64,000 bases of DNA from Bombus terrestris (GCF_910591885.1 NC_063276.1:8432001-8496000), one strand, 5' to 3'. Positions 9,996 to 24,319 are shown, counted from the stretch's first letter. Numbers and translations: made by a program. Notes: a model not told the origin generated them from the sequence alone.

Positions 9996-12533
9996 GTTAA
10001 CACCAACTAATTCGTATTAATGTATACAAAAGCTAAAGTAACGCTGGAACTCAAATGTTTATATACAAACATTTGGTTGGAGAAGGAAATGGTACTTTGT
10101 TTGGAAATTGCGAAACACCCAGTAGTAACGGCGATACTATTCCCAAGAATCGTAGGCGAAAAAGGGCTCTTTTCTTCGCCATTACGGAACGTTCCTTCAG
10201 AAAAAGGTGTGTCAATACTTTTTATTAAAAGAATTGTCCTCTTAACACAGCAGAGATACTCAACAGGTGGAGGAACGTTCTTTCCAACACCGTTTATTCT
10301 CACATATAGTTGAGGAAAGGTTTCCGCTCCAGTAAAATAGCTCACTGACCGAGCGAAAATCCTAAACTGTTCAACATTTTCTAAAACTAATTTTTGACAA
10401 AATAACGAATTACTTTTTATGCGTAAATTTATATGATATTCTATAATATCTAAATTTTTAGACATTTTCTTTTTTTTAAATAATATTTTGTGTAATATCT
10501 TGGAATGGAACATTCTCAAAATTTTGTACGTTCTTCTGTCTTATTCTATAATTTTAAATCTCTAAACGAATGAACAAATATTCTTATAATTCCCTTTTAA
10601 TTACTTCTTTATGGAATAATGCATTCAAGATTTTATACAATTACATAACTATGGAAATTAAAGCATTCTTTTCATTTCACGGTTAGCAGATACATTATCT
10701 TCAAATGAAAATGTTCAAACCTCTCTCTATTTTCATTATAACTTAAACGTCTCTGAAGCAAAGAAAATATTAAACTGGTTAAACTTCCGAAATTATTTTT
10801 TTCTATAACAATGAGTTAAACGTAGATTTGCAAACTGATTATATTCTATAAAATAATTTAACTTTTCAGAAAATTGAGATAACAACAGATCACGTTTGTT
10901 TCAATTCCGCTTCGTTGTCTGGTTGGGATCTACAACACAAGTTTCGATCCTAGAGCGTATTCTCGCAATGCAAATTATCGAACTTCCAATTCGGAGCAAC
11001 TACGTAAAATTTCCAAGTGGCGAACTCTGTGCGTTGGAAGTTCTTCGTTAATGTAGTTCCACGGTCGATGACAATTTATAGTCCCCTGTTATTGTTAATT
11101 TCATTGCATCCTGCACCCACATTGTTCAACTCTTCAGGGAGCGTTATTATGAAAGTTCAGGTTACTGGTTTCGAGACATTTAACGATGTACATTACTTTA
11201 ATAACTGTAATCGCCATTACGAAATATGTACATAATTATCGATAGAAACAATTTTACTAATAAATTACTTGACCTATATTGATCAAGTGACCTAATAAAG
11301 GAGTATCGTCTCTATCGAGTAGCTTTTTTTACTTACGAAGCGTTCCTCTATAGAGTTTCATTAGGCAATAAGTTTGTAAGGATGTGCTGTAAATTATATA
11401 ATCAATGACTTTCGGAAATTCTAAAATTTCCGAAAAATTTTAAAGATATTTCTATGCTAGTCGTACTACTATTAATAATAGATAATTAAGTTCGTGAATA
11501 AATTACTTGCTAATTTATTGATTTCGTAGAGATTTTCGTCCAACAATTTTTTTTTTTACAATTCTTCTCGTCCGTCAATTTTAAATCGAGTAATGAATTT
11601 CGAAATGGCTTGATTGGATAATACGTAGTTTTCGCGAAGCTGACAATTTCAAAAAGTTCTCAGTGTGGGATTTTTTAAACAAAAAGCTTACTCCATAGTT
11701 GGATACCTTGAGAATATTTTTAATTGGAGAGTCGGCGGTTTTGTATATATAAATTATTCAAATAGTTTTAAAGTTCCTCGTAACAAATTTTTAAATATGA
11801 ACGTTGAAAGCGGTTTTCTATTTTATTTTTTAAACTTTCCAAACGTCAATTTTTGTTACATTTTTCCTATTGCAATTTTTTAATGGATTTTTAATGGATT
11901 GAAAATTTAATATTTAATGGACGTTCAGATATTATATTCGTAAACGTTTTTTTTATACCTTCACCTTTTTTTATTCTCATATATCACGTGTATTTGTTTT
12001 AAAATAATAAACTTGAATTTTACATATTAATTTACGTAAATTTCGTTAATTTTAGAGATAAAGAACATTACAAAAATGTTCTAACTAATAATTTCTTGTA
12101 ATTCCAATAATTTTAATAATGATTGTAACCTTTATATGCACAAAAAAATGTTTTAGGACAATAGAGTGCATAGCTGCAATTAGAAACATTTTATTCTCTT
12201 CACAAAAATTCTAGCAATTACTCGTGCTTTGTAATACATCTGAATTACTTGTATATTTTATTTCATCCCTTGTCTCGTTTCCTCCGTGCAAAATCCTGTT
12301 GTTATTTATAGCGAGAAATAGAAACCAAGCAAAAAATTATACAATTTTTATCAACTGACCGCTGTATCATTCTATCTAACAATAAACTGCAATAAACTAT
12401 AGTCGTGTCGTATACACACAGCGGCATTGAAAACATACACAGTCGAATATTTTAGTCAATTTACAGCGATCTAATATACTAAATCCACGACATATAAAAT
12501 TATATATGTGTATGATAGCTGCGGGTTTTTATG
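9996..12533. other. A+T-rich non-coding DNA
   Basis: The open frames at 10007-10519 overlap on opposite strands and are not recognised. 10920-11120 is somewhat less A+T-rich. No exon-like structure could be supported. Confidence 0.35.
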
Positions 12534-12850
12534 CACAAAATAAAAGAACTTTGCCAAAATAGATTGGATATTAGTCAAGGACAGAGTTTGACACATTTTT
12601 CAAAAATAGGTATTGCGCCGATGTAACATTCAGACTATAAGAGTTAATTTGAAAAATCAATAAAATTCATATACAGTGGTTATAAAAAGTATTTGCGCCA
12701 CAAAATAAAAGAACTTTGCCAAATTGGATTGGATATTAGTTAGACACATTTTTCAAAAATAAGCGTTGCGGTAATGCAACAATGAGACTATAAGAGTTAA
12801 TTTGAAAGATCAATAAAATTTTTATACAGTGGCTACAAAAAGTATCTGCA
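12534..12850. repeat. Tandem duplication (165 + 152 bp) carrying Tc1-like ends
   Basis: Two head-to-tail copies begin with CACAAAATAAAAGAACTTTG at 12534 and 12699. Each ends with a block reading CAGTGGYTAYAAAAAGTAT (12674 and 12827). The second copy lacks about 12 bp. The CAGTGG terminus looks like a Tc1-type inverted repeat, so the unit is probably a transposon end that was duplicated. Confidence 0.7.
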
Positions 12851-14109
12851 CAGATTTTTCTTATTTTCCGATGAGGAATTTTTTTATCAAATTGAATATT
12901 TCGTTTGCATAGTATAAAATTTCTGTAGGTACATGAATAATGAAAATACTATTAAAAAGGTATTAAATGTAGCTAATATATTCGTATCTAATTAACTAGT
13001 ATCTAAATGCTGTAATTAATATAACACAATTGTAACCAACGTACGTACGACTGTTACCACAAATCTACCAAAGCGTCCTAATATTTTGAACGCTAACGAA
13101 TATGGAATATTCATCGTAATATTGGTCATAGCTGTGTAACGTTTAATGGTTCGCGTAAATATTCCGATCACGGATGTCCGATTACGTCATTGTTCGATAT
13201 CCACATAGATTTATAGGAATAGTGACGTCAGCTTTCGTATCGTGACCCGAATGTAATACGCGTGGAAATCGCTCAAATTTTCTGAGAAATTTTTTTTTTT
13301 AAGAATTCCATCAGGATATCTATGCTAAATCATATTGGTACAACACTGTTACAGAAACTATAACAAGTTGCGTGAAACAAAAGAAAAACAAATCTCTCAT
13401 ATTTCGAATAACCTCTTTGTGTTTCAAATGTGAATCGTCTTTTGGTTGGGAAAAAGAATAATACGGCTGAAACAAAATCAATTTATGATCATTTAACACG
13501 TTAAAATGGCAGTTCGAAGGAAATTTAACCAATTTGTTGTTTGTCATTTAGAGCGAAATAAAAGGTTGTTAACATTATAGGATTCACCTGTGTTATTCGT
13601 TAAATTTATTGAGTATTGTATCGAAATTCTATTTCTACAATATCGGAAAGTTGAATTTTGTCAGATACGAAGAGGATGGAATTAAGGATACAATATTTGA
13701 ATGAATATTTTACATCAAAAATTTTCCAAATAAAAACACACTGAAGAGAAAATTTAAAAAACAACTCTCGAAACAATACTCGATAGTATCATATTAATAT
13801 TAATATTAATATTTCACACATATCCCTCACACAAATATATGAAATATAAATATCCCTCAAAAGGTTACAAGTGTTACCCTTAGCCAGCATTTATAAATGC
13901 TTATCGTATAATTAAAAAATCATTTACTTATGGTATCTTGTTTATACAACAAAATTCGATTCCTTACTAAATATTTCATATCTGGCCATTTGCAAGCCAT
14001 CGGAAACAATAAAGAATTTTTCAAAGAGCGATATAAAAGTGATACGATTCGGGAGAGACAGTAAGCTCGCGATTTACTAAAATTTAATATTCCTCTCCGG
14101 TAAAAAAAA
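12851..14109. other. A+T-rich non-coding DNA with a short ATATTA microsatellite
   Basis: The only distinct item is a small run of TATTAA/ATATTA units at about 13792-13811. No gene is supported. Confidence 0.4.
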
Positions 14110-14640
14110 GCAATCAAATGAAGCTTTTATTAATACCGACAGACACGAGAGTGCACCTCGAATCGTGTGTCTCGAGTAGAACTGGTGCATCGTGTTACAG
14201 GAAACACGCGAGAGCGAACAGAATGGCAGTGTAAACGATTTGTACGCTTGTAACAGGCGCGTATCGGAAACGACGATGCTCAACACCCCGACGAAAGCAC
14301 CCCGTATTCCAGGATGTTATCCGATCAATATAAATTGCCGACTGGAAATGTCGCGACACATTACGTAAAGTTCAGCGATTCACGGCCGGGGCCTCCACGT
14401 GCGGATCAACCTCTCTCTCTCCTCGTTTAAACAAAGACCGCCAAATTGGTGATGATATTTCGCGAAATAAACGAGAATTAAAGCGATGCGACGAGAATTA
14501 AAGGGCGACGGACGAAACGGGGAAAGTGGTTGGTTTTGCGCGAACGGGTGAAACACCACACGCGAGAACTCCAAAAGAGTTAACGTCGGCTCTATAAATA
14601 AAGCGAACTAAATTTAGGACGCTCGTTTTTTCGCTCGCAA
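14110..14640. other. CpG-rich island, candidate conserved regulatory DNA
   Basis: G+C and CpG rise sharply here. ACGAGAATTAAAG occurs twice within 40 bases (about 14469 and 14490). Short pyrimidine and CACGTG-containing strings are present. No protein frame is convincing. In A+T-rich bee genomes such islands are often conserved non-coding DNA, which is an inference here. Confidence 0.35.
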
Positions 14641-17600
14641 CCGCTTTGTTTTTTTTTCTTCTTTTTTTTTTCTCCCCAGGAAAAACGTTTGTTACGCTCG
14701 ATCTCTATGGAAGATGGGTAGAGAAACAGAGAAGATGGAGGATCGATGGGACAGAAATAGAATTTTTGTGTATCTTCGCGGCACGAAATGCGACTTTGAA
14801 TATTTTTGAGAAAATTTTGTAAACACGTATGTGAGTTTAAGTGTTGCGTATCGAGCTTATTCGAAGCTCCAGCGAGAGATAGAAGTATTTCTGCAGTTAG
14901 TTCGTTGTTGAATTAAAAGATTTCCTATATTATTATAGGTATTCAAGTATATGTAATTGTATATTATATGCAGATATTTTCGAGTAGAAACGTATACAAA
15001 AACAGAAATTAGTTTGCAAATATCTTATAACATCGAAAGAATATCTTAAAGAGTCTTTGGAAAAAGCTGGGAACTATGAAACCTATAGCAGAACACAATT
15101 AGTCACTTCTTCCACTTTTACAGGAGAGTACTTTTTAAAATTCAATATTTCATATAAAATTCATTGTCAATTAATTTCATGTCATCAAAATTGTCCACTG
15201 CTGGTAGGACTAAATATGTATGTATTTTCTCATTCTCTCCATAATTTTAAGGATATTGGTCCTGTCTTAATATTGAAATATTGTTTCAAAACTTCATAGA
15301 CTATGCCTTTGTACTTAACAGGTTCTTTTGATTTTCTCTTTAGTCATAAAATAACGTTAAAATAAAAAATCAACGAAATGTCATACTTTTTTCTGTGATC
15401 TTCACGTAGAATCAAAGTTTGCAAAAAATTTACTTATCCATATCCAATAGATCGCACATAAATTGTTTGTCGAAACAGGAAGTACACTGAATATTAATTA
15501 AAACACGGAAATTAATCGATAGTATGCAGCAATGTTTTTGTTTCGACAAAATGTTACTATTTTTTGTAAAAAAAGCTGATAAAACGAGAAACTTTTTGAA
15601 TCAAAGAGAATATTTCATTTTGCTTTCCGAAATATTTAAAATTTTAAATGTTGCCATTAAAAATCTGTTAAAATACTTGTAGAAATGTTTAATGTCAAAA
15701 CGTTATCATATAATTCAATTAACATTTGTTTCTCTACATTTATTATTATAACTATGTAGAAAAAGATAATAAAGAAAGACAAGTATAAATGTCTATGTAT
15801 AACATACAATTACATATATTCGTTTGGTGAACATCGATGAAGATTGGATCTGATTTGCTGTCTCTAAATCAACGATCGTGGACTTCGATCGTATTAAATC
15901 CTGAGTCATTTGTTTGTTTGTAGCATGCACTCGGCGATAGCGGAAGGATACTAGTTAAATCTAATGATCGTCTTGTTCTATCGAACAGCCTCCACAACGG
16001 AAGTGATTCAATTCATTTGCGTTTCATTAATCAAACGAAAATGCATCGTGACGCAAGCGATAAAAATTCGTAGGCTTGCAGCTGAAAGATTCGATAATCT
16101 TGACATTCCCAAACATAAATTGCGTGACTCTTAATAAAGAAATGACATTTGACCATAGAAAAATAGTTGACGTATCCATTAATAAAATAAATAATAACAA
16201 TAAAAAGAAGAAATGTGACAGAAAAATCTACTTGATAAGGCGATCGTTCTTATATAATTTCGAACGTATTTTATTGTATATACTTTTAGGCACCGTTAAT
16301 GAAAAATTTTAGAACTGAAAATACGGGAGTTCATTTTTCGAAGATAATTTTTTAATCAAGCTTGAATGCTTCGCAAGCAAGAGATATTTCGATTGAAAAG
16401 TTCTCAATTTGGTTAATTGAAACTTTAAAATATTCAGGAAAGAGAGATGAAATATTCTCTTTGATTCGAAGAGTTTCTCGTTTTACCAGCCCTTGAAATC
16501 TATAGAAAGCTTCCGAATTTGATGAAACTAGTTTCTTTACGTTCGTAAACTTTCTGTCTAAGGATATTATACATCGAAATTATATAACAATGTAGTAGAA
16601 TTTTTTATGTTTTAATTTAATTAATATTATATCAAAATATAATAAATAGATATTGAAGTAAACAAGTAAATAAATACAAATTTAATAAATGAATTACATA
16701 GTTTTTAAATCAGGAATTCATTGATTCGAATTTACGAATTTCTTCATTCAAAAAGTTAAACACTTCAAGGAAATAAAGCTTTCACTTTGAAACTTTGACC
16801 ACGATTCAAAATATTCTAACTTCGAAAAATCCACAAAAACTCTGCATTGTAATTTAAAAATTTTGAGGAAATCCAAAGCATTCGAAACTAGCCGAACAAT
16901 ATACAATTGGGAAATTTTTCATTTCAAAATTTGATCATTTAGAAAATTTTGTTTCTATCTAAAAACCTACGAGAGATTTACATGTCAAAGAACAACCTAA
17001 TTGAAAAACTTTCGTAATCAGAAATTGACCGAATAGAAATTTATCAATTTGAAAAGTTCTTCAACGTTATTTTAAATCTGCAATTTAAAAATATCTTCAT
17101 TTTGCGCATAATAATTCGACTGGTTTTATAAGATTCATCCTAAGCTGAATAAAGATTTTTTGACGAAGAAATTCTCAATCTGCGAAATTTTTAATTCGTT
17201 CGATAGGAAACACAAAGAGCCATACAGGAAACTATCAAATTATAAAATTATTAGCCAATACATCGTTCTGTATACTTCAATCGTATAATATACAGGGTGA
17301 CTAATAATTTCCTTTACTCGTGTTCAGTAAAGATGCGATAATATTCAGGAAAAATTCGTCGATAAACTTCTTGCAGTAAAACAAACGAATAACATTTCGT
17401 ACAAATGCGACATTTCTCCCAGTTCACATGGACTTGTTTTTTATTCGTTAATCTCTGGGCGAAAGATACGACGATGCATCAGAATATGATATCAGAGCGT
17501 AATTGAGATGCACAATAAAAATCGCATCGGCACTTTCCTTCTTCGACAGATTCTGGGACAACGCGACCATTGTTCGCTATTGGCTATTAGAAAAATCCTC

Positions 17601-20029
17601 GATTCTGTTATCTGAATTTCTCAAGTTTAATTGTCGATCGAAGATAGGAATACAATTCACGAGGAAATAAAGCTTGAGGGAGAACATTTCCATAAAAAGG
17701 AATTAATAAGAAACTAGAAGTAATAAGAGAAATCTTTCGACATTACGTCTTAGTATTATTTATTATTCATAGTGTCTCGGTGTTTATGCTACGAACAAGG
17801 TGGAGTTGAAAATACAGAGTAAACTTTTTTCGTTTGTGACTTCGCTCTCGGGAGAAACGAATTTGAAAATTTGCTTGCTTCGTATTCAATCTCTTTCATA
17901 TTTGGACGTAGTGCACTTTTTATAGAGAAAATAGAAAAATACTATCGATTAGTATATAGAAAAGTAGATAGTTTCGTTTACAAAGGCTACGAGTTTAAAT
18001 TAGTAACTGGTCCTCCTCTTCCGGAAAAATATCAGCGTCATTCGACACCGCGTCACTTTGTCTAATTTTTCCTCGGTCTTCTAACGTTTCAAAAACATGA
18101 CGTAAAATGAGAGTGATTACGTTGAATATATTGTAAGTAGGTGTACATGTATGTGTATTGTTTAAAAATTTAGATTATTTCTGATATTCGCAATCTATGA
18201 TAGGAATGCAGATCAAAGCTAATTTAATTTTCTACATTTGTCTATTCTATCGTTCGTATTCGTATATCTATCATTCTTCGTTTTATCAGACAAACATAAT
18301 ATTCATTGAATAAAACTAAAAAAAAAAAAAAATAATAATTCGCCGAAATATAACGGAAAAAAATTATATGGTTTATTTAGAAAAGGTAATATTAAATTCA
18401 CTGCGAAGAAAGAAAGTATTTTTAAAGATGATTATTAACTACTTAACCCATTTGACGTAGTTCAATTTTACTTAATTAGATAGATAACTCTATTTTCCTG
18501 CTTTTCGTCCTTGGAAAGAGGGTCGTACCTACGAAATCAATATACGTATATATACAACATACATCGATATAATACTTTAAAGACAGTTTCAATACTTAGC
18601 ATACTTTTAATTATAGTTATTTAGTTTAATCATGGGATAGGATAATTTTAATTACTTTGATTTTATCAGATTATCGTAAACGTGATAAGAAAACGATGTA
18701 GAACATTCTATATTTTATCGATCTAGATATAGAGTGTTCTAAACAGAAAATCGAAAGTTTCAAGCTCAGTAAGAAATATAGTCAACTATATTAAAATTTT
18801 AATAGAATGTGTAATTTTTCAAGATATTTTTGCAAATTTTTCTTTATCCTTTTAACTGTTTTGATACTATATTATAGTGTCTTAATGCTGTATTGTAAAT
18901 ATTCAAAGTAGCCATTTTTCAGAGGACGTGAATGAGAAGCCCGTTTAAATTTAGTATGCGTTCATTACATAATCTAATGGTAGCATAACAAGGCTATCAA
19001 ACGTTACTTGACCTTTTTATTACATCTTTATTATAAAAGAATTTGCTACGTAGATAACGCACAACGACGAGGGAAAAAAGAGCGCGGAAACAGTTGAGCA
19101 AAAATTGACAGAATTGATACTGTCGTAAGCGATTAGCATTCTTCCCGATAACCGTTGATACCATGCTTCCATGAAAAGAGGAATATCGAGAATCAGGAAA
19201 AGGAAATTCAAACCCAATACAGAATCTCGGATTAGAAACGACAAAAGTCCAGAAGATAAATTGAAAACTACGAAATGAATTGTGTAGAAAAAAACATGAA
19301 GGAATTATATCGATACATGATATAAACATAGAAAACGACGAAATATGCAAAATGTTAAAATATTACAATCTAAAATTTTTAACGCTCATAGTAAACATCA
19401 AATTGATAAAGATAATTTTCTATCATTTTATAGGAATATAAACTACTTAATATACAATTTAACCTACTTGCGCATAATAAAATTATGATGTTTAAAATGA
19501 TTAAAATAAATAAAACGAATATAAAGAAAGTGTTCGAAAAGAACAAAATTGAAATAAGTAGAATATTTACATATACGGATATGTATCGCCTAAATTAAAG
19601 AAAGACACATTGAAAATCTGAACTTTTTAGATTCTCAAATTTTTTACTATGCAATGATCGTTTCTTTTACGTATATTTTACGCGTTATTTCATAGCTTCA
19701 TCCTTGATTTAAGCAGGTTGAACAAAATTAGCAAAGATATCTCACTCAAAAAATAGTAAAAATAATTTTCTAGTTATTGTAATCCGTATCTCTCCATGTA
19801 ACTTTTATTTGATTTGTTGCTCCCGCGTTTCTATCGTTTTAGTTCAATATCTTAGTTATAACTATAACTTTACTTTTTATTCGAAAAATTTCCTAAAGTG
19901 GAATGCATGTCGTTCGCCAAGAAATAATCTGATACCCGTGACTTTAATAGTGTGCCATCGTTCTCCATTTTCATACTCTCTTTTTAGCTCGATGCAAGGA
20001 TAACCAAATAATCACATTCCATGCACCGT
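14641..20029. other. A+T-rich non-coding DNA
   Basis: No gene seen. The sequence is dominated by poly-A/T runs, with a T-run at 14648-14672 and an A-run at 18319-18331. TACAGGGTG at 17290 resembles a transposon end but lacks a partner. Short open frames are A+T-driven. Confidence 0.4.
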
Positions 20030-20350
20030 GTACATCGGTTACGCGCGTTCACCGGCGTGTAATCAAAAGGTACAAAGGAGCTGGTGTTGCTGTTTGTTTG
20101 GTGTCCCCTCAAAAACGCGGTAGCACACAGGATACGCAACACGATTTTCAACGATATGTCCACGCGTTCCTTTGATCACGGAACAACCTGTTCGTGGATG
20201 GAAATCCACAAAGAGGAAAATATACGCGGTGTCCCCGAACGGAAGGGTCATTGAAGGATCATCGAGGATCGATCGACGAACGAAAATTGAATAATTCTCA
20301 TCGACGAATAAAGATCCACCGGAATGATTGTTATTCGAGATCGATCGTTG
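20030..20350. other. CpG-rich block, candidate conserved non-coding element
   Basis: This block has a more balanced composition and several GATCGA and CGATCGA palindromic strings (20266-20276, 20339-20345). Both strands have open frames of 60-65 codons that overlap and resemble no family known to me. A coding role is not supported. Confidence 0.25.
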
Positions 20351-21433
20351 TCGTCTACGATAAAAATATTCAAAAATTCGCTTATCTTTAGCAAGATTGT
20401 ATTTTAATCGAGTTGCTGCGTATGAAATGTTATTTATCCGAATTTCAAATTTGAGAAGCGACGATAGATATCGCCTATCGGATTTTAATTACCGTGTGCT
20501 TTCAACAAGCTGAATGGAAATCTAACAAGGATCCATAGCACATTTTGGTCACAGTCGAATTAACAGTAGAGTTCTAGTATAGCAGTCGATCATTTTACTA
20601 CATGCAGGTTGCAGATATTTCGTGAGCAAGCAGTGTAACGTTGAACACAAGAAATACACTGGATGTTTGAAAGTTATGAAACAGTGTAACTTAAAAATCC
20701 CAAAATCTGCTAAATGTTCTTGTTCGAGTTTTTAATCTTGTTGTCAGCTGTTTCGTTTCATTAAGTTCAGAATAAGAAACAGAAAGAGTGAGTGAAATAG
20801 AAACGAAGATAGGTCGGCTGACTTGTTATCGTATATATGACTTTTTCTAATTATCTATAAATAATTATCATTCACCTTTTTTAAACCTTCCATAGTCCTG
20901 GCTATGTAACGCTCTATCGAAAAGAAACTCATTTTCTATGGAAGTTTAATAAAGTTCCCGAGATGAAGAAGAACTCCGAACCAGAATGGACTCTCGACTC
21001 GAATGGCATTTTTCCAGTTTTCTGAATGGAGCAACGGTCACGGTGTTATCACTTCTAAGCTAGTTACACGCGGCTTATTAATAACAAAGTTGGTCGCATG
21101 TTAATTCTATTCGAGTTCGATTTTCACGTAACACGCTAAATGAGGTTACAAGTTTCTAAATCAAAATCATAGGCGTGTTTTCGGAAAATAATTCTTTTCG
21201 GGGAGCCTTTTACATGTACTCGACGCATACTTCAAAATATAAAAGGTTTTTCTTTATTACTTTCAAGTTAAACGATATGTTAGAAATATTTAAGGTAAGG
21301 TTTCTTGACGAATACGCTGCGGATATTTAGAAAAATTTGAATATGCAAAAACGAAGAAGCCATAAAGGAAATGACAAAATTTCTCGAAATGGTATTATGG
21401 ATACGACATTTCAGTTGTTATGAGATCTATATA
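20351..21433. other. Non-coding DNA, nothing recognised
   Basis: A+T-rich sequence without repeats, exons or motifs that I can support. Confidence 0.35.
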
Positions 21434-21647
21434 TTAGGTTGTCCGAAAAGTATCTTTCTTCCGCAAACGTATTTTTTACAACAGTGTGTCTTTATACAAA
21501 CGTGAAACCAAATCTGTGAAATGTCGCGGTGTTTATCTCAACAGAACAAAATGGATCGTACGTAATTCGACAAAATAATATAAAACAAAAAACGTTGTGC
21601 GTCTGTTATTTCCTTATAAAACGAAAGAAACTTTTCGGACAACCTAA
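21434..21647 (-). mobile_element. 214-bp mariner-type MITE, copy 2 (inverted)
   Basis: The ends read TTAGGTTGTCCGAAAAGT on both strands, flanked by TA at 21432-21433 and 21648-21649. Its reverse complement aligns over the full 214 bp with the copy at 5388-5601, with scattered substitutions. It therefore belongs to the same fixed-length non-autonomous family, mobilised in trans by a mariner transposase not present in this window. Confidence 0.85.
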
Positions 21648-23037
21648 TAATATAATTTACCTTTATCTGTCAAGCCGCGCGGGATGGAGTGCAGATATCG
21701 TTACGAAAGATGGTGTTTTATCTTTTCACCATTCACATCGCTCACCGTTTCAATTTCTCCGTATTTCGATGCTTTGCTTTCTTATTTAATTCGTTTTCGA
21801 TTTTCAATTCGTATTACATCATGTGGCAACCATTCTTGATTCGCAAATATGTTCCACCAGCGTTGATGCTAATTCAACAGGAGCTTCGTTGTAACAAACC
21901 CTCGGCAAACATACGAAACGCGCATTATCAAAACAATATTCTAGATACCGACGATACCAGAGAGCAACGTTAAGTGTAGAGAGCCCCATCCGATAGCCGG
22001 GATATGTTAATGACGCGTCGACCGACAAACTCATGCACGGATTGTGCGCAGTGACATTTTTGAATAGATTGAAATTGGGGTGACATCGCTCCAATTTGTC
22101 CTCTTACGCTTTACTAAATCTAATCATTTCAAACATTTTGATCATGTTAACAAATCATGTCAACTACAGTGGCAGCGATTTCGTGGTGCAGGTGAAACCA
22201 AGGAGATCCTGTGGCTCAAAATAAGAGAAAAATGAAGAATAATGAAATTACGTTGGAGATTTTATATTTTAGGAAATCGAGTTCGAAAACTTCAATTCCT
22301 TCAAATTGCACATATGACCAGGCACTTTGTGCATTTAAAGTTTATTTACTTTAAAGACGATCTTTTTAATCGACTAAAATTAAAAACTTTTCTTCACCAT
22401 ATTGTAGAGCTGGTAGTTGGAAAACATGGCGTTATCACGATGCGTTTGCTAGTTAAAGTCCGTGTTACTTTCCACAATGTCGTCGTTGTTACTATAAACC
22501 GATGATTAATTCGTTTACTGACAATTTTCCATTCAAATCTGTCTTGTATCGTTGTCTCGTCCAATTATCTGTCGACGTGTTTACGTATTGAAACTTCATG
22601 CATTCAATTCTCGACGAGTTTGCTACGAGTAATCTTGTTTTCCCATTAAAATGAACATAGACAAGTAGAGAATTTTCAGATATGAATTTTCGAAGAATTT
22701 GATATACGTGTTGAAATCTACTGTACGATGAATATACATTTATATCAAATTTATATTAAAATTCCACAGAAACATTATTTCATAAACGTCAAGATTAATA
22801 AAAATAAGTGGAAACTCTGGACGCGTAATTTCGATATTCAGGCTGATGATTATTAAAAATCTTGGGTCATCGGAAGATTAGATTCATTTTGGTCGCGTGT
22901 AGTACAAGGTATTTCTGAGTCACTCGCTTATATAACGTTTCAAACAAATTGTACATTCAATGTCGTACAGTATAGTAGAGATCTTTTTTGTACGACATGT
23001 ACATACTTCGTAGATTTAATTATTAGAATATTACATG
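21648..23037. other. Non-coding DNA with a CpG-richer patch and one hairpin
   Basis: 21650-22110 is less A+T-rich, with overlapping open frames on both strands that are not recognised. A perfect nine-base-pair inverted repeat, ATGTCGTAC at 22960-22968 and GTACGACAT at 22990-22998, lies near the end. Confidence 0.35.
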
Positions 23038-23240
23038 TATAGTGGCTCATAAAAGTGATAGAATACTCACGTTTGAACGTATTGTTTATATAAAACATTT
23101 TATAATTCCATTAACCTGAGAAAGCGATTATATTGATAAAATTTGTAAATGTTTATAGACGTTACGAGATACTGCAAACATGTATTTAGTAAGAAAACAA
23201 TGTACATGGTGAATAGCCATTACGACTTTATAAATACATC
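23038..23240 (+). mobile_element. Tc1-like element fragment
   Basis: The left edge reads TAGTGGCTCATAAAAGTGAT, close to the CAGTGRCTCA terminal form seen at 9995 on the other strand. The interior shares ACGATTATATTG-like strings with sequence near 26013. No transposase and no clear right end. Confidence 0.35.
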
Positions 23241-23299
23241 TCTGCAAAAAAAAACACCGTACCTAATGTATTTCGATTTTTACTGAATTTTATTTAACC

Positions 23300-23580
23300 T
23301 GACATATTAAAAATCAACTCGTCTATGGAAATTAAAAATAAACTTGTTATCGCACAATTTTAGGAACAACAAAATTTAGATTATTCGTCACATTGAATAG
23401 GAAGAAAAAACAAAGATATCAAAAGAACCTTGGACTTTTTCTTTTATTACTTTATTCATGTATAATTCATATTATTTAGTCGATTTTCTCTTTCTTTTTT
23501 TTTTTTTTTTTTTTGGAAGAGAACCGAAACACTGCGACGTGGATGACATGGACGCCAAACGAGATAGAGGTACAGAACAA
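23300..23580 (+). repeat. Diverged repeat, copy A (partner at 26620-26930)
   Basis: This copy begins with TCAACTCGTCTATGGAAATT and ends after a T-run and a block containing CCGAAACACTG and GCCAAACGAGATAG. The same landmarks in the same order occur at 26620-26930. Between them the copies differ by indels. Origin unknown; it may be a dispersed element. Confidence 0.5.
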
Positions 23581-24319
23581 TTTTCTAGCGAGTTTCACTG
23601 TTTCGAGCGTAATTGCATTGTACCGAGCTGGAGAAGCCGGAGAATCGTCGAAAGAACGACGTTAATCTTCAGCTAAAAAAGATCCGGTTAAAGGCGAACT
23701 TTTTGCATTAATTCAACTTTAATTAATTTACAAAAGGCTGCATTTAACATTATGTACCTTTTCACCAGGTTTTGTCTTTCCTTCCTTTTTCTTTCTTGTC
23801 TTCTTTTTTATCTTTTCCAAGAGAAAGACGTTCACTCGTCTCGATGTAATTTGAATGCATCGAGGAACGAGATAAAAATGTAAGTTTAACTTTCTCCGAC
23901 TAAGAAAAATTTCGTTGAGCTTTCCGTGTAATTTGACTTTAATTAATTTATCAAAGCTGCTATTCAACTTTGGCTTTTTTCCTCTTTTTTCTCTCATTTT
24001 TTCGTCCTTTTTTTAAATGTCGGTTTGAAAAGAAATAATTACGTCTGCGTACAATTTCAAGGTAGCGGTAGGTGAAACGACGATGAATTTAGTCTCGTTT
24101 AGGTCTAAAAGCTCGCGTAAAATACACTTGGCGATACTGGCCGCGTCTCTACGAATTAATTTTCATTTCTTTTGATTCTAAGGATGCCCTTCACGTTCCT
24201 TTCAACGAAGCTGCGAGTTATCTTTCATGTATAGAGGAGTCAGAAATTTTATTACTTCATTTATTTTGTGACATGTCTCAGTGCGTGACGTCTCTCATCA
24301 TCGCCAGATTTTATCGTAA

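Noticed and set aside
10007..10519. 170-codon minus-strand frame and 97-codon plus-strand frame
   Set aside because: They overlap on opposite strands, have no recognised domain and no splice structure.
17285..17300. TACAGGGTG string like a MITE end
   Set aside because: No inverted partner was found within several hundred bases.
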